From positions 190,271,114 through 190,335,113 of the forward strand of contig NC_057794.1 of the NCBI RefSeq assembly GCF_018294505.1: a DNA stretch of 64,000 bases, in the 5' to 3' direction. This DNA comes from Triticum aestivum. Taxonomy: Eukaryota; Streptophyta; Magnoliopsida; Poales; Poaceae. Position 1 is the first letter of the stretch, and every line of letters begins with the position of its first letter. The notes beneath the pieces are model-generated. The model worked only from the letters and a program-made list of their open reading frames with translations, searched no databases and was not told the DNA's origin. Of this stretch, positions 44,336 to 55,123 are shown one piece after another. The translations under genes and the position numbers were made by a program.

Positions 44336-45586
44336 CGATCATGGTGCGACCATTCTCTCAGGATGGGAATGGGACGGTAGGCACGCCGGGTCACTGACCC
44401 GGCCGAAAAATCAAGGTAAATGGGTCGTGTGGGCTGACCCTAAACCCTGAACCCTAAGCTTCGAACCATAGTTGGGTCAGTGGAGCCACCACCGACTGAC
44501 CCGGTGGGTCAACAGGGTCGACCCACCTTCGTGGCCTCAACTTCATCGCGTAGTATGACTGGTTCTGCCCTTGTCGCCTCTTGTCCATCACGGTCGCCGC
44601 CGGCATGCCTGTCACTCATCTCGCCGTCCAACTCGCCCCGACCGCCGTTCTGCCCGTTGTGCAGCCCGCCATCCTATTCCTCGGCCGCTCGTCCTGCTCG
44701 AAGATTGCGCTTCTGATCGGATTCCTCACCTTCCCGGCGTTGCTGCCAAGCACATGTGAGACTAGTCTGGGGCTCTTGCTTCTACATGCTCTAGTTTTTT
44801 GCTAGTGCTCGTCATACTCTACTTCTTATTCAACATCTTAATACTTGGTGTTAACTATAGTGCTTGTCTGACGCACACAAATCTTGTAGTGTTGCTAGTT
44901 GTGTGATATTTTTAACTCACATCCAACAATGTTAACTTGCAATAGCCAGTAACCTTGAGCACATGACGAAGGCAATGAACGTCAGTTCTGATCTTTGCTA
45001 TTAGGTGCTTGTAAAGTTTGCTTCTGAATGTTATTACTATGGGGAAATTTTCTGTTGGTGGTCTTGTGCAGATGTTTTTTATGCAGCTTGATAACAACTA
45101 GAATTTGGGCCGACCCTAGATATCCATCGGGCCAGCAAAGTCATGGGCATTTTAGAAATGGGTCAACCCCTGGCCTCACAAATTGGCCTTGAGGCCATGA
45201 GGGCCAGGTCCAAGACCAGGGCCGGGTCGACCCGTTCTCATCCAGAAGAGTAACCATGTGACGCCATCTTATGCATTCGTTTTCGAACAGACAGTTGCGC
45301 TCTCACGCGTATAGACGTGTGTGACGTGGGGTGGCCACTTTCATCGGGCGCGCTTCTCGACATTTGCATGTTCCCCATTTTCCTATGCTCGCTCATCGAC
45401 TTTAGCTCCGGCAAGGCGCATACTACATCGGTCACCGGTAAATCGATCAGTCGAATCATGTCATGTGTCATTACTCTATCCAGGTATGAATCACACACCC
45501 CCTCCCCGCCCCACAATTACTTATTGTGCTTTCTGGGGGCGAATTTGGGGATGATCCTCTCGCACTACACGAGTTAGTTGGTCATT
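44336..45586. other. Unassigned repeat-like region
   Basis: No gene is supported. Ends near 44359 (caggatgggaatgggacgg) and 45246 (cccgttctcatcc) form an imperfect inverted pair and the interior is rich in 'gggtcgacccg' words, as in a non-autonomous hAT-like element, but I found no matching 8 bp target duplication. Short frames at 44480-44805 and 45238-45577 have no recognised domain. Confidence 0.35.
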
Positions 45587-46306
45587 GATGACCCACAAGT
45601 ATAGGGAATCAGTCGTAGTCCTTTCGATTAGTAAAAGTGTCGAACCCAACGAGAAGTAGAAAGAATTATTATGTAGTTTTTAGCAGGGTTTCACTTCAGG
45701 TGTTGTAAGGTAATTTTGATGCGTCCGATAGATAGTAACAAAGTAACAAGTGACAAGTGTAGCAAAGTGCAGCAAGTGGTCCAATCCTTAGTTGTGCTAA
45801 GGACAAGCCAGTGGTGTTCTTTATAGTGACTAAAACGCTTTTGAGGACACATGAGAATACCACCAAGTCACTTTCACCATGATTTATTGAGTTAACATTC
45901 ATTGCCTTGATAAGTGTTATGTGGGTGGACCGTTACTAAGATACTATTCTAACTTGAACAAATATCTACTTATGATTATACCCTCCATGCAAGCATGTGC
46001 AAAATACATAACAACATATAGCTCATTGAACTAATATCCATTCAAGATAAATATTTTAGGATGTTCAATGATTGGCATGGCGGACCAGAGATGTGGACTC
46101 CTCAAAATGATAAGGACAAAGATGGGAAAAAGCTCAAAAACTCTTCATTTCAACTTAAGTGATCCAAGATCACATTGAGTCCATAAGAAAGCCATACTAT
46201 TAAAAGGGGATGAGGTGTTGCTTAATGGTCTACTTGCTCAAGTGCTTAGTGATATTGCTCCAAAACCCTCAACCACTTTCTCCATCCAAATATGTCCAAA
46301 TCCTAA
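45587..46306. repeat. LTR-like fragment interrupted by E4
   Basis: The sequence starts TGATGACCCACAAGTATAGG, which I recognise as a common start of Triticeae LTRs (family not named with confidence). It runs to 46306, where the E4 LTR begins. No second copy is visible in the window. It is non-coding. Confidence 0.45.
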
Positions 46307-46900
46307 TGATAGAGGCAAATGTGTCTCGTCTTTCGATGAGAAGGTGATTATTGTTTCGATGGAGTAGACTTTGACGACCCGACTACGAACATGCGAGGAC
46401 GTCGCGCCTAGCAATTGCTAAACCAACTTCCGAGGGGTTATTGACCACGCCGGAGCACAACCAACCTGACCACGAGGGTCTATTTCCTGCAAGCAAATGA
46501 AGAACAAGCAAGAAAATAAGAATGCAATCTGGATATTGCGAATATAAGATGAAAGCTTTATTGATCAAGGTGGGGTTCTGTGACGTCTTTGTCTAGTCAT
46601 TGAACACAAGCGAAGTACGCAAAGTTGCAACTAGGGCGAACTTTTATTCTAAACAAAACCCCAAAGTTTAAACGATGCCCTAAGGGCTATATATATGGAG
46701 GAAAGAGGGGGAATTTCGTGGCCCTTGGAGGAGGGGTCAGAAACCAACCCTAACTCTTGTTTTCCCACACATACGGACTCTAAAAACAACCTATAATCAA
46801 GTATTTCGAAATTACATGGGCCTGGCCCAAAAATAAGGTGACGAATCACCTAGAATAGCCTTTGGACGAAATTTATGAAGTGGCATCTTGTATATTTCGT
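46307..46900 (-). repeat. E4 left LTR (3' LTR)
   Basis: The left end TGATAGAGGCAAATGTG has no PBS beside it, so it is the 3' LTR of the minus-strand element. TATATATA at 46689-46696 is the likely TATA region. It is more like the right copy (54747) than the middle one. The right edge is approximate; an inverted pair ggacgaaat/atttcgtcc lies at 46864-46902. Confidence 0.7.
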
Positions 46901-46930
46901 CCAAGGCTTCATGCACTCATTATGGTGGCT

Positions 46931-48367
46931 TCAAAGTCCTGGAATCATCACTTGTAACTCCGTTCTTGTTCCCTTGCACATGCCATCATCTCCATGCTTG
47001 AACTTGCTCCAAGGTTCATCTTTCTTGTCCAAACTAGGCTCTTCATTTGTAAGCAAAATAAATATATCCAATTTAGGCAGCATCATATTCTCATGAACAT
47101 TAGAATTGTTACCAAGAAACGAAAGTACCTGGTAATTCAATTGGCGTGCGCGAGCTCTAGTAACTGGTCTAGTATGTATAGCAGCAGGGGCTGTGGGTGT
47201 TTCAATGGTATTGATGTCCTCATCATCCTCCCCTTCTTGAAATGAAGTCGTCCTCGACGGAAGCTCATCTTCCTCACCCGATAAGGCTTCAAATCTGCAA
47301 TGTTAAAAGTGGGACTAACCCCAAAATCTATAGGCATCTCAAGTTTATATGCATTATCATTTATTTTCTCTAACACCTTAAAAGGACCATCAGCACGTGG
47401 CATTAGCTTTGATTTGCGCAAATTAGGAAATCTATCCTTACGCAAATGTAACCAAACAAGATCTCCAGGTGCAAACACAACATGTTTTATACCATTACTC
47501 CAGCAAGTTTATATTTAGCATTCATACGCTCAATGTTTTCCTTAGTTAACTCATGCATTTTTAAAATCAATTCAACATGTTGTTTAGTATCAAAATTAAC
47601 CTTCTCTGAAGATGGAAGAGGCAACAAATCAATAGGTGCACGAGGTAGGAAATCATACACAATTTCAAAATGGCACATCTTAGTAGTAGAATGCAATGAA
47701 CGATTATAAACAAATTCAATATGAGGCAAGCATTCTTCCCACATTTTCTTATTATTCTTCAAAACAGCCCTAAGCATAGTAGACAATGTTCTATTGACTA
47801 CTTCAGTTTGTCCATCGATTTGGGGGTAAAAAGTAGTACTAAAAAGCAGTTTAGTCCCCAACTTAGCCCATAAACATGTCCAAAAGTGGCTCAGAAATTT
47901 AGTATCACGATCTGAAACAATAGTATTTGGTACACCATGTAAGCGAATAATTTCACGAAAGAACAAATCAGCAACATTAACAACATCATCGCTTTTATGA
48001 CATGTATAAAGTGTGCCATTTTCAAGAATCTATCCATGTCAACAAATATGCTATCCCTTCCCTTCTTTGTTCGAGGTAAACCTAAAACAAAGTCCATAGA
48101 TGTATCCTCCCAAGGAACACTAGGTATAGGCAAAGGCATATATGAACCATGAGGACTGAGTCGTGACTTAGCTTTTTGACATGTAGTGTAGCGAGCAACA
48201 AAACGCTCAACATCCCGTCTCATCTTTGGCCAAAAGAAATGTGTAGCAAGTATGTCCTCCGTCTTCTTCACGCCAAAGTGTCCCATTAGTCCTCCTCCAT
48301 GCGCCTCCTGCAACAACAAAAGATGAACGAAGCTAGCTGGAATGCATAGCTTGTTAGCACAGAACAC
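46931..48367 (-). pseudogene. E4 integrase
   Basis: Three overlapping frames give one integrase. From 48367: ANKLCIPASFVHLLLLQEAH, the H-H-C-C module (AHGGGLMGHFG ... CQKAK), WEDTSMDFVLGLPRTKKGRD. Then [19 protein letters not shown] and [15 protein letters not shown] complete D, D and E. The C-terminal part has [20 protein letters not shown] and [13 protein letters not shown]; after a last shift near 47137 the tail reads NYQVLSFLGNNSNVHENMML and ends at 46931. Frameshifts lie near 48000, 47480 and 47140. No chromodomain is obvious. Confidence 0.8.
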
Positions 48368-48406
48368 AAATCCATCATTAACGACGAACTTGTTCCATGT
48401 TCTTCC

Positions 48407-49059
48407 TTATTTACAATTCTGCATTACATATTTAAAATCAACATCATGCACATATTGATCTTTGATGGTCTCCAAACCAAATATTTTGAAGTCAATTTGT
48501 GAAAGCATAGTATAGTGACGAGACAATGCATCAGCAATAACATTTTCTTTACCCTTCCTGTGTTTAATGACATAAGGGAAAGTCTCAATGAATTCAACCC
48601 ATTTAGCATGTCTACGGTTCAGTTTAGCTTGACTTTTAATATGTTTCAAAGATTCATGATCAGAATGTATAACAAATTCTTTGGGCCATAAATAATGTTG
48701 TCATGTTTCTAAAGTCCAAACAAGAGCATATAATTCTTTATCATAAGTAGAATAATTCAGACTAGGCCCACTCATTTTTCAGAAAAGTATGCAACAGGTT
48801 TTCCATATTGTAACAACACACCTCTGAATCCAATTCCACTAGCATCACATTCAAGCTCAAAAGTCTTATTAAAATCAGGAAGTTGGAGTAAAGGAGCATG
48901 TGTCAACTTATCTTTCAATACCGTGAAGGCTTCTTCCTTTGCGGTACCCCAAACAGAAGGCACATCCTTCTTTGTAAGCTCACTGAGAGGTGCTGCAATG
49001 GTGCTGAAATCTCTCACAAAACGCCTATAGAATCCAGTGAGGCCAAGAAAACTCCTCAC
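48407..49059 (-). pseudogene. E4 RNase H and connection
   Basis: From 49059: [40 protein letters not shown] (the DAS of RNase H) and [16 protein letters not shown], then a break. The later part at 48649 reads [20 protein letters not shown] and [14 protein letters not shown], the conserved end of gypsy RNase H. It is broken near 48770 and 48410. Confidence 0.75.
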
Positions 49060-49128
49060 TTGTGTGACCGTTTTGGGCTGCGGCCAACTCTCAATAGCTT
49101 CAATCTTGGCTTTATCAACTTCAATTCC

Positions 49129-49641
49129 CTATGGAGTAACAACATAGCTAAGAAAAGATACTCGGTTGGTGCAAAAGGTCCACTTTCCAAGGTTACCAAA
49201 CAAACGTGCATCACGTAGAGCAATAAAAACAGCACGTAAATGTTCCACATGTTCCTCCAAAGATCTGCTATAAATCAGTACATCATCAAAATAGACTACC
49301 AAAAATCGTCCAATGAAAGCACGTAAAACTTCGTTCATTAATCTCATGAAAGTACTAGCTGCATTAGTTAACCCAAAAGGCATGACTAACCACTCATATA
49401 ATCCAAACTTAGTTTTAAATGTTGTTTTCCATTCATCTTCCAATTTCATATGAATTTGATGGTATCCACTACGCAAATCAACTTTGGAGAATATTGTAGA
49501 GCCACTCAATTCATCAAGCATGTCATCTAGCCTAGGAATAGGATGAGGATAACAAATAGTAATATTATTAATGCCTCTACAATCAATACACATACGCGAC
49601 GTACCATCATTTTTGCCACTAGTATAATAGGAACAACACAA
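49129..49641 (-). pseudogene. E4 reverse transcriptase
   Basis: Motifs in order: [70 protein letters not shown] and the catalytic [13 protein letters not shown]. The N-terminal fingers (about 49641-49740) are shifted out of frame and the block ends at 49129 before the RNase H connection. Confidence 0.85.
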
Positions 49642-49727
49642 GGACTAAGAGATTCGCGTATATAACCTTTGTCAAGCAGCTCATGTACTTGACGCATAAT
49701 CTCCTTCGTCTCCTCCGGATTGGTACA

Positions 49728-50876
49728 TTATGGCGCACGGTTTGGCAGCGAGGCACCGAGAATTAAGTCAATCTGATGCTCAATCCCTCGAATAGGTGGT
49801 AATCCCGGTGGCATGTCTTGTGGAAAGACGTCAGCGAACTCCTGCAAAATGTTAGTCACAGCAGGAGGCAAAGAGGAAGGTACATCCTCGAAAGAAAATA
49901 ATGTCTCTTTGCACACAAAAGCATAGCAAATGGATTTGCTGAAATCTAGATCATCAATATCAGATTTGGTGGCAAGTAAACATGCACTTTTCAATTTAAT
50001 TTCAGAAGCAACACTTGATGGTTTATTATTAGGCTTCATTTGTTGCTCAAATTCTTTTACCACAATCTGATTTTCACTCTTATTTTTCTCCTGTTTTGCT
50101 TTATTAGCTCTATTAATATCATCTTTCAAAATGGAATCAGGGGTCATATGAAGCAAAGTAATATTTTTATCCTTATGAACAAGAGTATACTGATTGTTTC
50201 TACCATGGTGTACAGATTTTTTATCAAATTGCCATGGTCTACCAAGTAATAAGGAACATGCTTGCATATGTACCACATCACAATCAACATAATCAGCATA
50301 TGTAGAGATACTGAAATGCACACGAACAGTACGTGTTACCTTAACATTGCCGTTGTTGTTGAACCATTGGATGTAGTAAGGATGTGGGTGTGGTCTTGTG
50401 GTGAGGGATAACTTCTCCACCATCTCCATGCTAGCCAAGTTGTTGCAGCTCCCTCCATCTATGATGATGTGAACAAAACGTTCCTTCACAACTCCCTTTG
50501 TATGGAACAAATTATACCTCTGATTTTGCTCAGCTTGTGTGCCTTGCACACTCAAAACACATTGAGCAACTAAACATTCATACCTGTCAGCATCTTCAGG
50601 AGCCATGTACTGCGTCTCATGATCAAAATCATCTTCACCATGTTCTTCACTTGTAATAAGAGCCAAAGTCTCCTCATCATAGTCACTAGCGGACTCATAC
50701 ACACCATCCTCAGTAGCAATCATCACACGCTTAGATGGGCATTCTCTCGCATAATGACCTCCACCCTTGCAATGACGACAAATTATATCATGTGTTTGCC
50801 CTGTTGATGCCATGGATGACTTGGACTCTATCTTCTCTTGCTCTAATACCACTTGATAGAGGCTAGGGTGTCCCAA
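49728..50876 (-). pseudogene. E4 gag zinc knuckle and protease
   Basis: The frame shows a CCHC knuckle (CRHCKGGGHYARECP, about 50790-50745), an acidic linker (DYDEETLALITSEEHGEDDF), then a protease-like segment with IIIDGGSCNNLASMEMVEKL and CSLLLGRPWQFDKK, and finally QEFADVFPQDMPPGLPPIRG before RT. The capsid part of gag is missing: the middle LTR and its PBS lie directly upstream. The first 15 or so codons of the frame are LTR and PBS sequence, so its start is not real. Confidence 0.75.
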
Positions 50877-51560
50877 TCTTTCGATGTGATGATAACTATT
50901 GATTTGGTGGAGTCAACTTTGACGATCCGACTACAAACATGCACGACGTTGCGCCTTAGCAATCGCTAAACCAATCTCCATGAGGTTACCGACGATGCCG
51001 GAAGCATGGTCAGCCTGACCACGAAGGTCTATTCCTGCATGCAATCGAAGAAAACACAAGAATATGATAAAAGCAATCTGAATATTGCAAATATGGATGA
51101 AGTATTGATAAAGGTGGGGATCCAAAAGCGGTCTTGGTCTGGTTGTTGGACACAAACAAAGTACACGAAGTTGCAATGGCTAACTTTTAACTAAACAAAT
51201 CCCAAGGAAAAAGCTACTAGATGGATCTACTTATATATGAGCAAGGGGTGGCGGCCAAGAAGGTGGGAGGACGTCCCAAGGCATCCTAAAACCAACCCTA
51301 GGTCATACAAGGCCAATGGGCCCAAGTGAAGGTGAGAATCCGAGTCAAACTACAAGTCCAAAGGTGATGCAACACCTTTGGACTTGTAGTTTGACTTGGA
51401 TTCTACTGCAGCATCAGATTTTTTTATCAATAACTCAGCGCTCCGGATGAATTTTAAGGTGAAACCAATTGGGTCGAAAAGAGCACAAAATCTACTTCCA
51501 ACAAAAAAATAATCATCCAATTCGGAGTCCGTATGAAAGAGTTCTTAGTGTTTTGAGTCA
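50854..51560 (-). repeat. E4 middle LTR
   Basis: It starts TGATAGAGGCTAGGGTG next to a PBS-like TGGTATTAGAG (minus, 50851-50841). It is clearly related to but more diverged than the other two copies. The 20-mer ttggactctatcttctcttg occurs just outside both ends, at 50821-50840 and 51605-51624. A long hairpin lies inside (51335-51404). The right edge is approximate. Confidence 0.65.
51335..51404. repeat. Near-perfect 32 bp inverted repeat
   Basis: Left arm 51335-51366 (agaatccgagtcaaactaca ...) and right arm 51373-51404 pair with one mismatch around the loop atgcaa. It lies in the middle E4 LTR. Confidence 0.9.
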
Positions 51561-51567
51561 GGTATGT

Positions 51568-52121
51568 CTATGCAGTCCGAATCTGAATCCAGAACGTGAG
51601 AGATTTGGACTCTATCTTCTCTTGGCCCCAAAGTGATGTGAGAGGACTTCTTGAACAACACCTAAACTTCTCTTTTCCCCTTATCTTCATATGTGGATTG
51701 TACAAATGTCCCATACACCCGAAATTAGACATGACACAAAAGTTTGTGAAGTATCTTTGTCCTGGATGGCATAAATAAATTATTGCATAGTTTGCATTAG
51801 AAATCACCTCACAAATATACATGTATGCAATATTGTTGGTCGTATCCAAGCTAGGCATATCCTCATCATCCTCCCCTTCTTGAAAACAAAGTCGTCCTTG
51901 GCGTTGCTTAATCTGAAATGTGGATAACAAAAGAGATAAGGTGTACATGTTGTATATGTATATGTCATCCATTTTTGCTTCCCTTAGTTTTTACAAAAAT
52001 GACACATGTATACATGAGTAACTTTCATAGTTCATAAAATCTGAAGCCAAAATATTATCACAAGAAGTAAAAGGCATGAAAATATTGCAACTCAGTTTGC
52101 ACATATAAGTGAAGCTCTTAT
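51568..52121 (-). other. 3' region of the non-autonomous part of E4
   Basis: The minus strand carries the phrase GGGGAGGATGATGAGGA around 51860, also present at the pol end near 47220, so this is the shared 3' internal end of the two element types. A broken frame (51568-51972) reads [20 protein letters not shown]. There is no complete gene. Confidence 0.5.
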
Positions 52122-53360
52122 TCATTTCAAAAGGTTGACAATGTTCATCATTAAACCATCCCAACATTGGTGAATAAACTTACTTGCATCAAATTTACAT
52201 GCTACAACATGCTTAAATAAGCAAACATGCAATAAGTCATTGGTCACATAATCATCACCAAGATTAGAGGTCATATCAAAATTATTAAACATTGGCACAA
52301 TTATTTTCAAATGTATTTGATCCAAATCTGATTTAGTCCCTGATTCACATGGTTCTTTTGCATCAACAGTTAATTCAATGGGTGCACTCGACATTGTTGA
52401 TATTGCATTTGTTTGATCACATGGCAAAGTCAAATCATCAACATAGTCCTCTAAAATAGGTGATGTGATCAAAGTAGTGGGTAGGTCATCACATGGTGCA
52501 TTGAAATTGACAAGGCATTCATCATACTCATGTGGAGGTGGAAGATCAGTACCTTTGTCATTACCTTTTATGATCAACTCAGATAATGTAGGCACTATCG
52601 GTGGTGATATGTCACATAGTGTAGGTAATGTAGTCCTCACAACAATGGATGTGGTTGTCATAGTATGCCCAGTAGTTGAAGAAACAATCGTATCAACTCT
52701 TGGAATGTAAACCGTGCGCTTGTTCTCGTTGTGGGCAACATGTCGTTTTATTTCCTGTTCAGCTTTGCAAGCAAGATGAAACAAATGGTCCATAGGATAA
52801 CACTGTTCATGCATTAGTATCTCTTGAATATCACGGTTCAATCCTCCCCAAAATCTATCCATGCAATCTTCTTCACTTTCTTCTAAAAATGAGTGCAAAA
52901 AGGTAGTTTTTAAATCATCATAATATTTTGATACGGTGTCAGTGCCTTGTTTTAAATGTTGTAATTTCTTATTCATGCCACGAGTATAATAAACATCAAC
53001 GAATCTATCTCTCATGCCAAGTTTTAAATCATCCCAAGTAGTAGGTATAAAATCAGGGTTTAATCGACAATATTCACTCCACCAAACTAAAGCAAAGCTA
53101 CTGAATGTACTAACCGCAACTTGAAATTTTTTCATGCTCATCAAAATTATGGGAAGCAAATCTAGCATTTATTTGGTACTCCCATTCAATAAAAAATTAG
53201 GCCTAAAATAACCAGTAAATGATGGCATGGAAACATTAACCTGATTATGTGCATTCTTATGTTGTTGCTCCTCTTGTGACGGTTGTTGTATTTTCTTAGG
53301 TGATGGAAAATCTCCCACTATCGATGAAGCCCAAGAACTAACAACTCTGGAACCTGCCAT
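52122..53360 (-). pseudogene. E4 gag with unidentified C-terminal extension
   Basis: Gag starts at ATG 53360 (MAGSRVVSSWASSIVGDFPS) and stops at 53169-53171, but the same frame reopens: VAVSTFSSFALVWWSEYCRL, FIPTTWDDLKLGMRDRFVDV and CMDRFWGGLNRDIQEILMHE form the Retrotrans_gag domain (about 53130-52750). Instead of a zinc knuckle and protease there follow some 190 codons, acidic and threonine-rich (ILEDYVDDLTLPCDQTNAIS, VVACKFDASKFIHQCWDGLM), ending at 52122. I do not recognise this extension. No pol follows before the next LTR, which fits a non-autonomous element. Confidence 0.65.
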
Positions 53361-54731
53361 AGTTAGTAGAAAACAAGAAACAAAATCCGAGAATAATGTT
53401 CCTATGAACTACTAGGATGTGGAGGTAAAACACTCACAGTATAACAAATATCAATATCTTACAAGTTCTTACCATGCAGCAGGTGGTGATAGGCAACCAG
53501 CGGTGTCAAATAACTCCGAAGATTGAGTAAAGCGATTGCCAAGGGAACGTACGTATACCTGGTGTAGAAATATGTGGAGCTTGGAAGGCTTAAATATTTG
53601 GTAGCAAAAGATTAGCAATAATCAATTCAGAGATGAAATGTTGAATAAATGCTCAACGATGGTACTATGCTGGTCCTAGGCTAGACCGGACTAGAGACGC
53701 GAGCCTAGAACACTAATGAGGTCACAATGTAGCACAACTAGCATCAATAAAGGATATGAAGTAGCTCTGGACAGCAAGATATAAGCGAAGATCACAATAG
53801 CAGTAAAGATAATGATGTGAAACAATAGCCAACCAGGATATATCAACAACTTTCTCTCCAACTTTTCTCTGGAAAAGTTTGTGCCAATTTTCTAATGATT
53901 TTTCTCAAGAATGGCACTAACTGAAGCTTTCAAACGCAAAAGGAATCACTCAATTCCGAGTTGATATGAGGAGTCAAAAAATTCTAAAACTAGCCTGAAA
54001 AACTAGAATAAGATGTGTTCACAAACTTCGGAGGGCAAAAAGACCTATTTAGAAGCCGATTTTGAGGTGCCAAATATTGAACTTGCTTATGCAACTATTT
54101 AGATGCGGCTCGTCGCTAACTTTCATTTGAGTACTCGCGAAGTCAAAACGGACTTCGTATGAGGAAGCTATGCCTATTTTACTGAACAGTGCACAAAACA
54201 GATTCCAATCCAAACTACGAGATTGAGTCTAGATAGATCCGATTTTTTTTTTCTTTTTTTCTCACATTTTTTTATTTTTCTTTCTCTCTTTTTTTCTCTG
54301 ACTTTCTTTCTACTTTTTTCTCTCTCTTTTTTTCTCTCTTCCTCTTTCCAAAACAAACTAGATAAGATGCAGATTGGATCAAGCAAAGATGTGAATGATC
54401 TCAACTATGACTATGACAATGAACGGTGGGTAGCACGTGTTGGAAATTGATGGATTGGTGGTGGACAGCGGAAGGGATAACGATGCAGCGGTGGCATGAC
54501 TAATGTGAACAGAACTCGAAACTCTAAACGAACTAGACACTAAGACCAGCAACTCGACACGAGATGCAACCGATAATTCAACTATGCAAGCAATGAAAAG
54601 AAAATTGTAAAAGCTTAGACTGGCTTGGGTAAAGGATGAATAGATCTAACTTTTTTGTGGCTTTTTCTTGGACAATAAGTAAGAAAATAAATCGAATCTA
54701 GGAAAAACTAGAAATTCTCACCGAGCAACCT
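53361..54731 (-). other. E4 5' leader
   Basis: Untranslated region between the PBS and gag. It includes a 110-base polypurine tract on the minus strand (plus 54240-54352 is nearly pure T/C) that generates lysine/arginine- or phenylalanine/serine-only frames. No gene is seen in the rest. Confidence 0.6.
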
Positions 54732-54746
54732 GGCTGTGATACCACT

Positions 54747-55123
54747 TGATAGAGGCAAATGTGTCCCGTCTTTCGATGAGAAGGTGATTATCCTTTCGGT
54801 GGAGTAGACTTTGACGACCCGACTATGAACGTGCCGGGACGTTGCACCTTAGAAATCACTAAACCAATTTCCGAGGGGTTATTGACCACGCCGGAGCACG
54901 ATCAACCTGACCACGAGGGTCTATTTCCTGCAAGCAAACGAAGAACAAGCAAGAAACTAAGATTGCAATCTAGATATTGCGAATATAAGATGAAAGCTTT
55001 ATTGATCAAGGTGGGGTTCTATGACGTCTTTGTCTGGTCGCTGAACACAAACAAAGTACGTGAAGTTGCAGCTATGGCGAACTTTTAATCTAAACAAAAT
55101 CCCAAAGTCTAAATTATGCCCTA
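54747..55123 (-). repeat. E4 right LTR, truncated
   Basis: It matches 46307-46685 with roughly 10% differences and has a PBS (minus TGGTATCACAGCC, 54744-54732). It stops at 'gccctaa' (55123), where a PIF/Harbinger-like end begins; the LTR's upstream part is not found to the right. Confidence 0.75.

Larger units (their letters stand above)
46307..55123 (-). mobile_element. E4: composite Ty3/gypsy locus with three LTRs
   Basis: Three related LTR segments lie at 46307-~46900, 50854-~51560 and 54747-55123 (truncated by the PIF element). The middle and right copies each have a PBS next to their left end (50841-50851 and 54732-54744), so on the minus strand each looks like a 5' LTR. Between right and middle copies is a gag with an unusual extension and no pol. 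Between middle and left copies is a gag tail with zinc knuckle plus protease, RT, RNase H and integrase. The locus is therefore LTR-internal-LTR-internal-LTR, from nesting or recombination between a non-autonomous and an autonomous relative. All frames are broken. Confidence 0.75.

Noticed and set aside
44359..45246. Non-autonomous hAT-like element
   Set aside because: The inverted ends match imperfectly and the flanks show no target-site duplication, so it is listed only as an unassigned region.
45238..45577. Small ORFs on both strands
   Set aside because: No domain, no codon signal, and they overlap each other.
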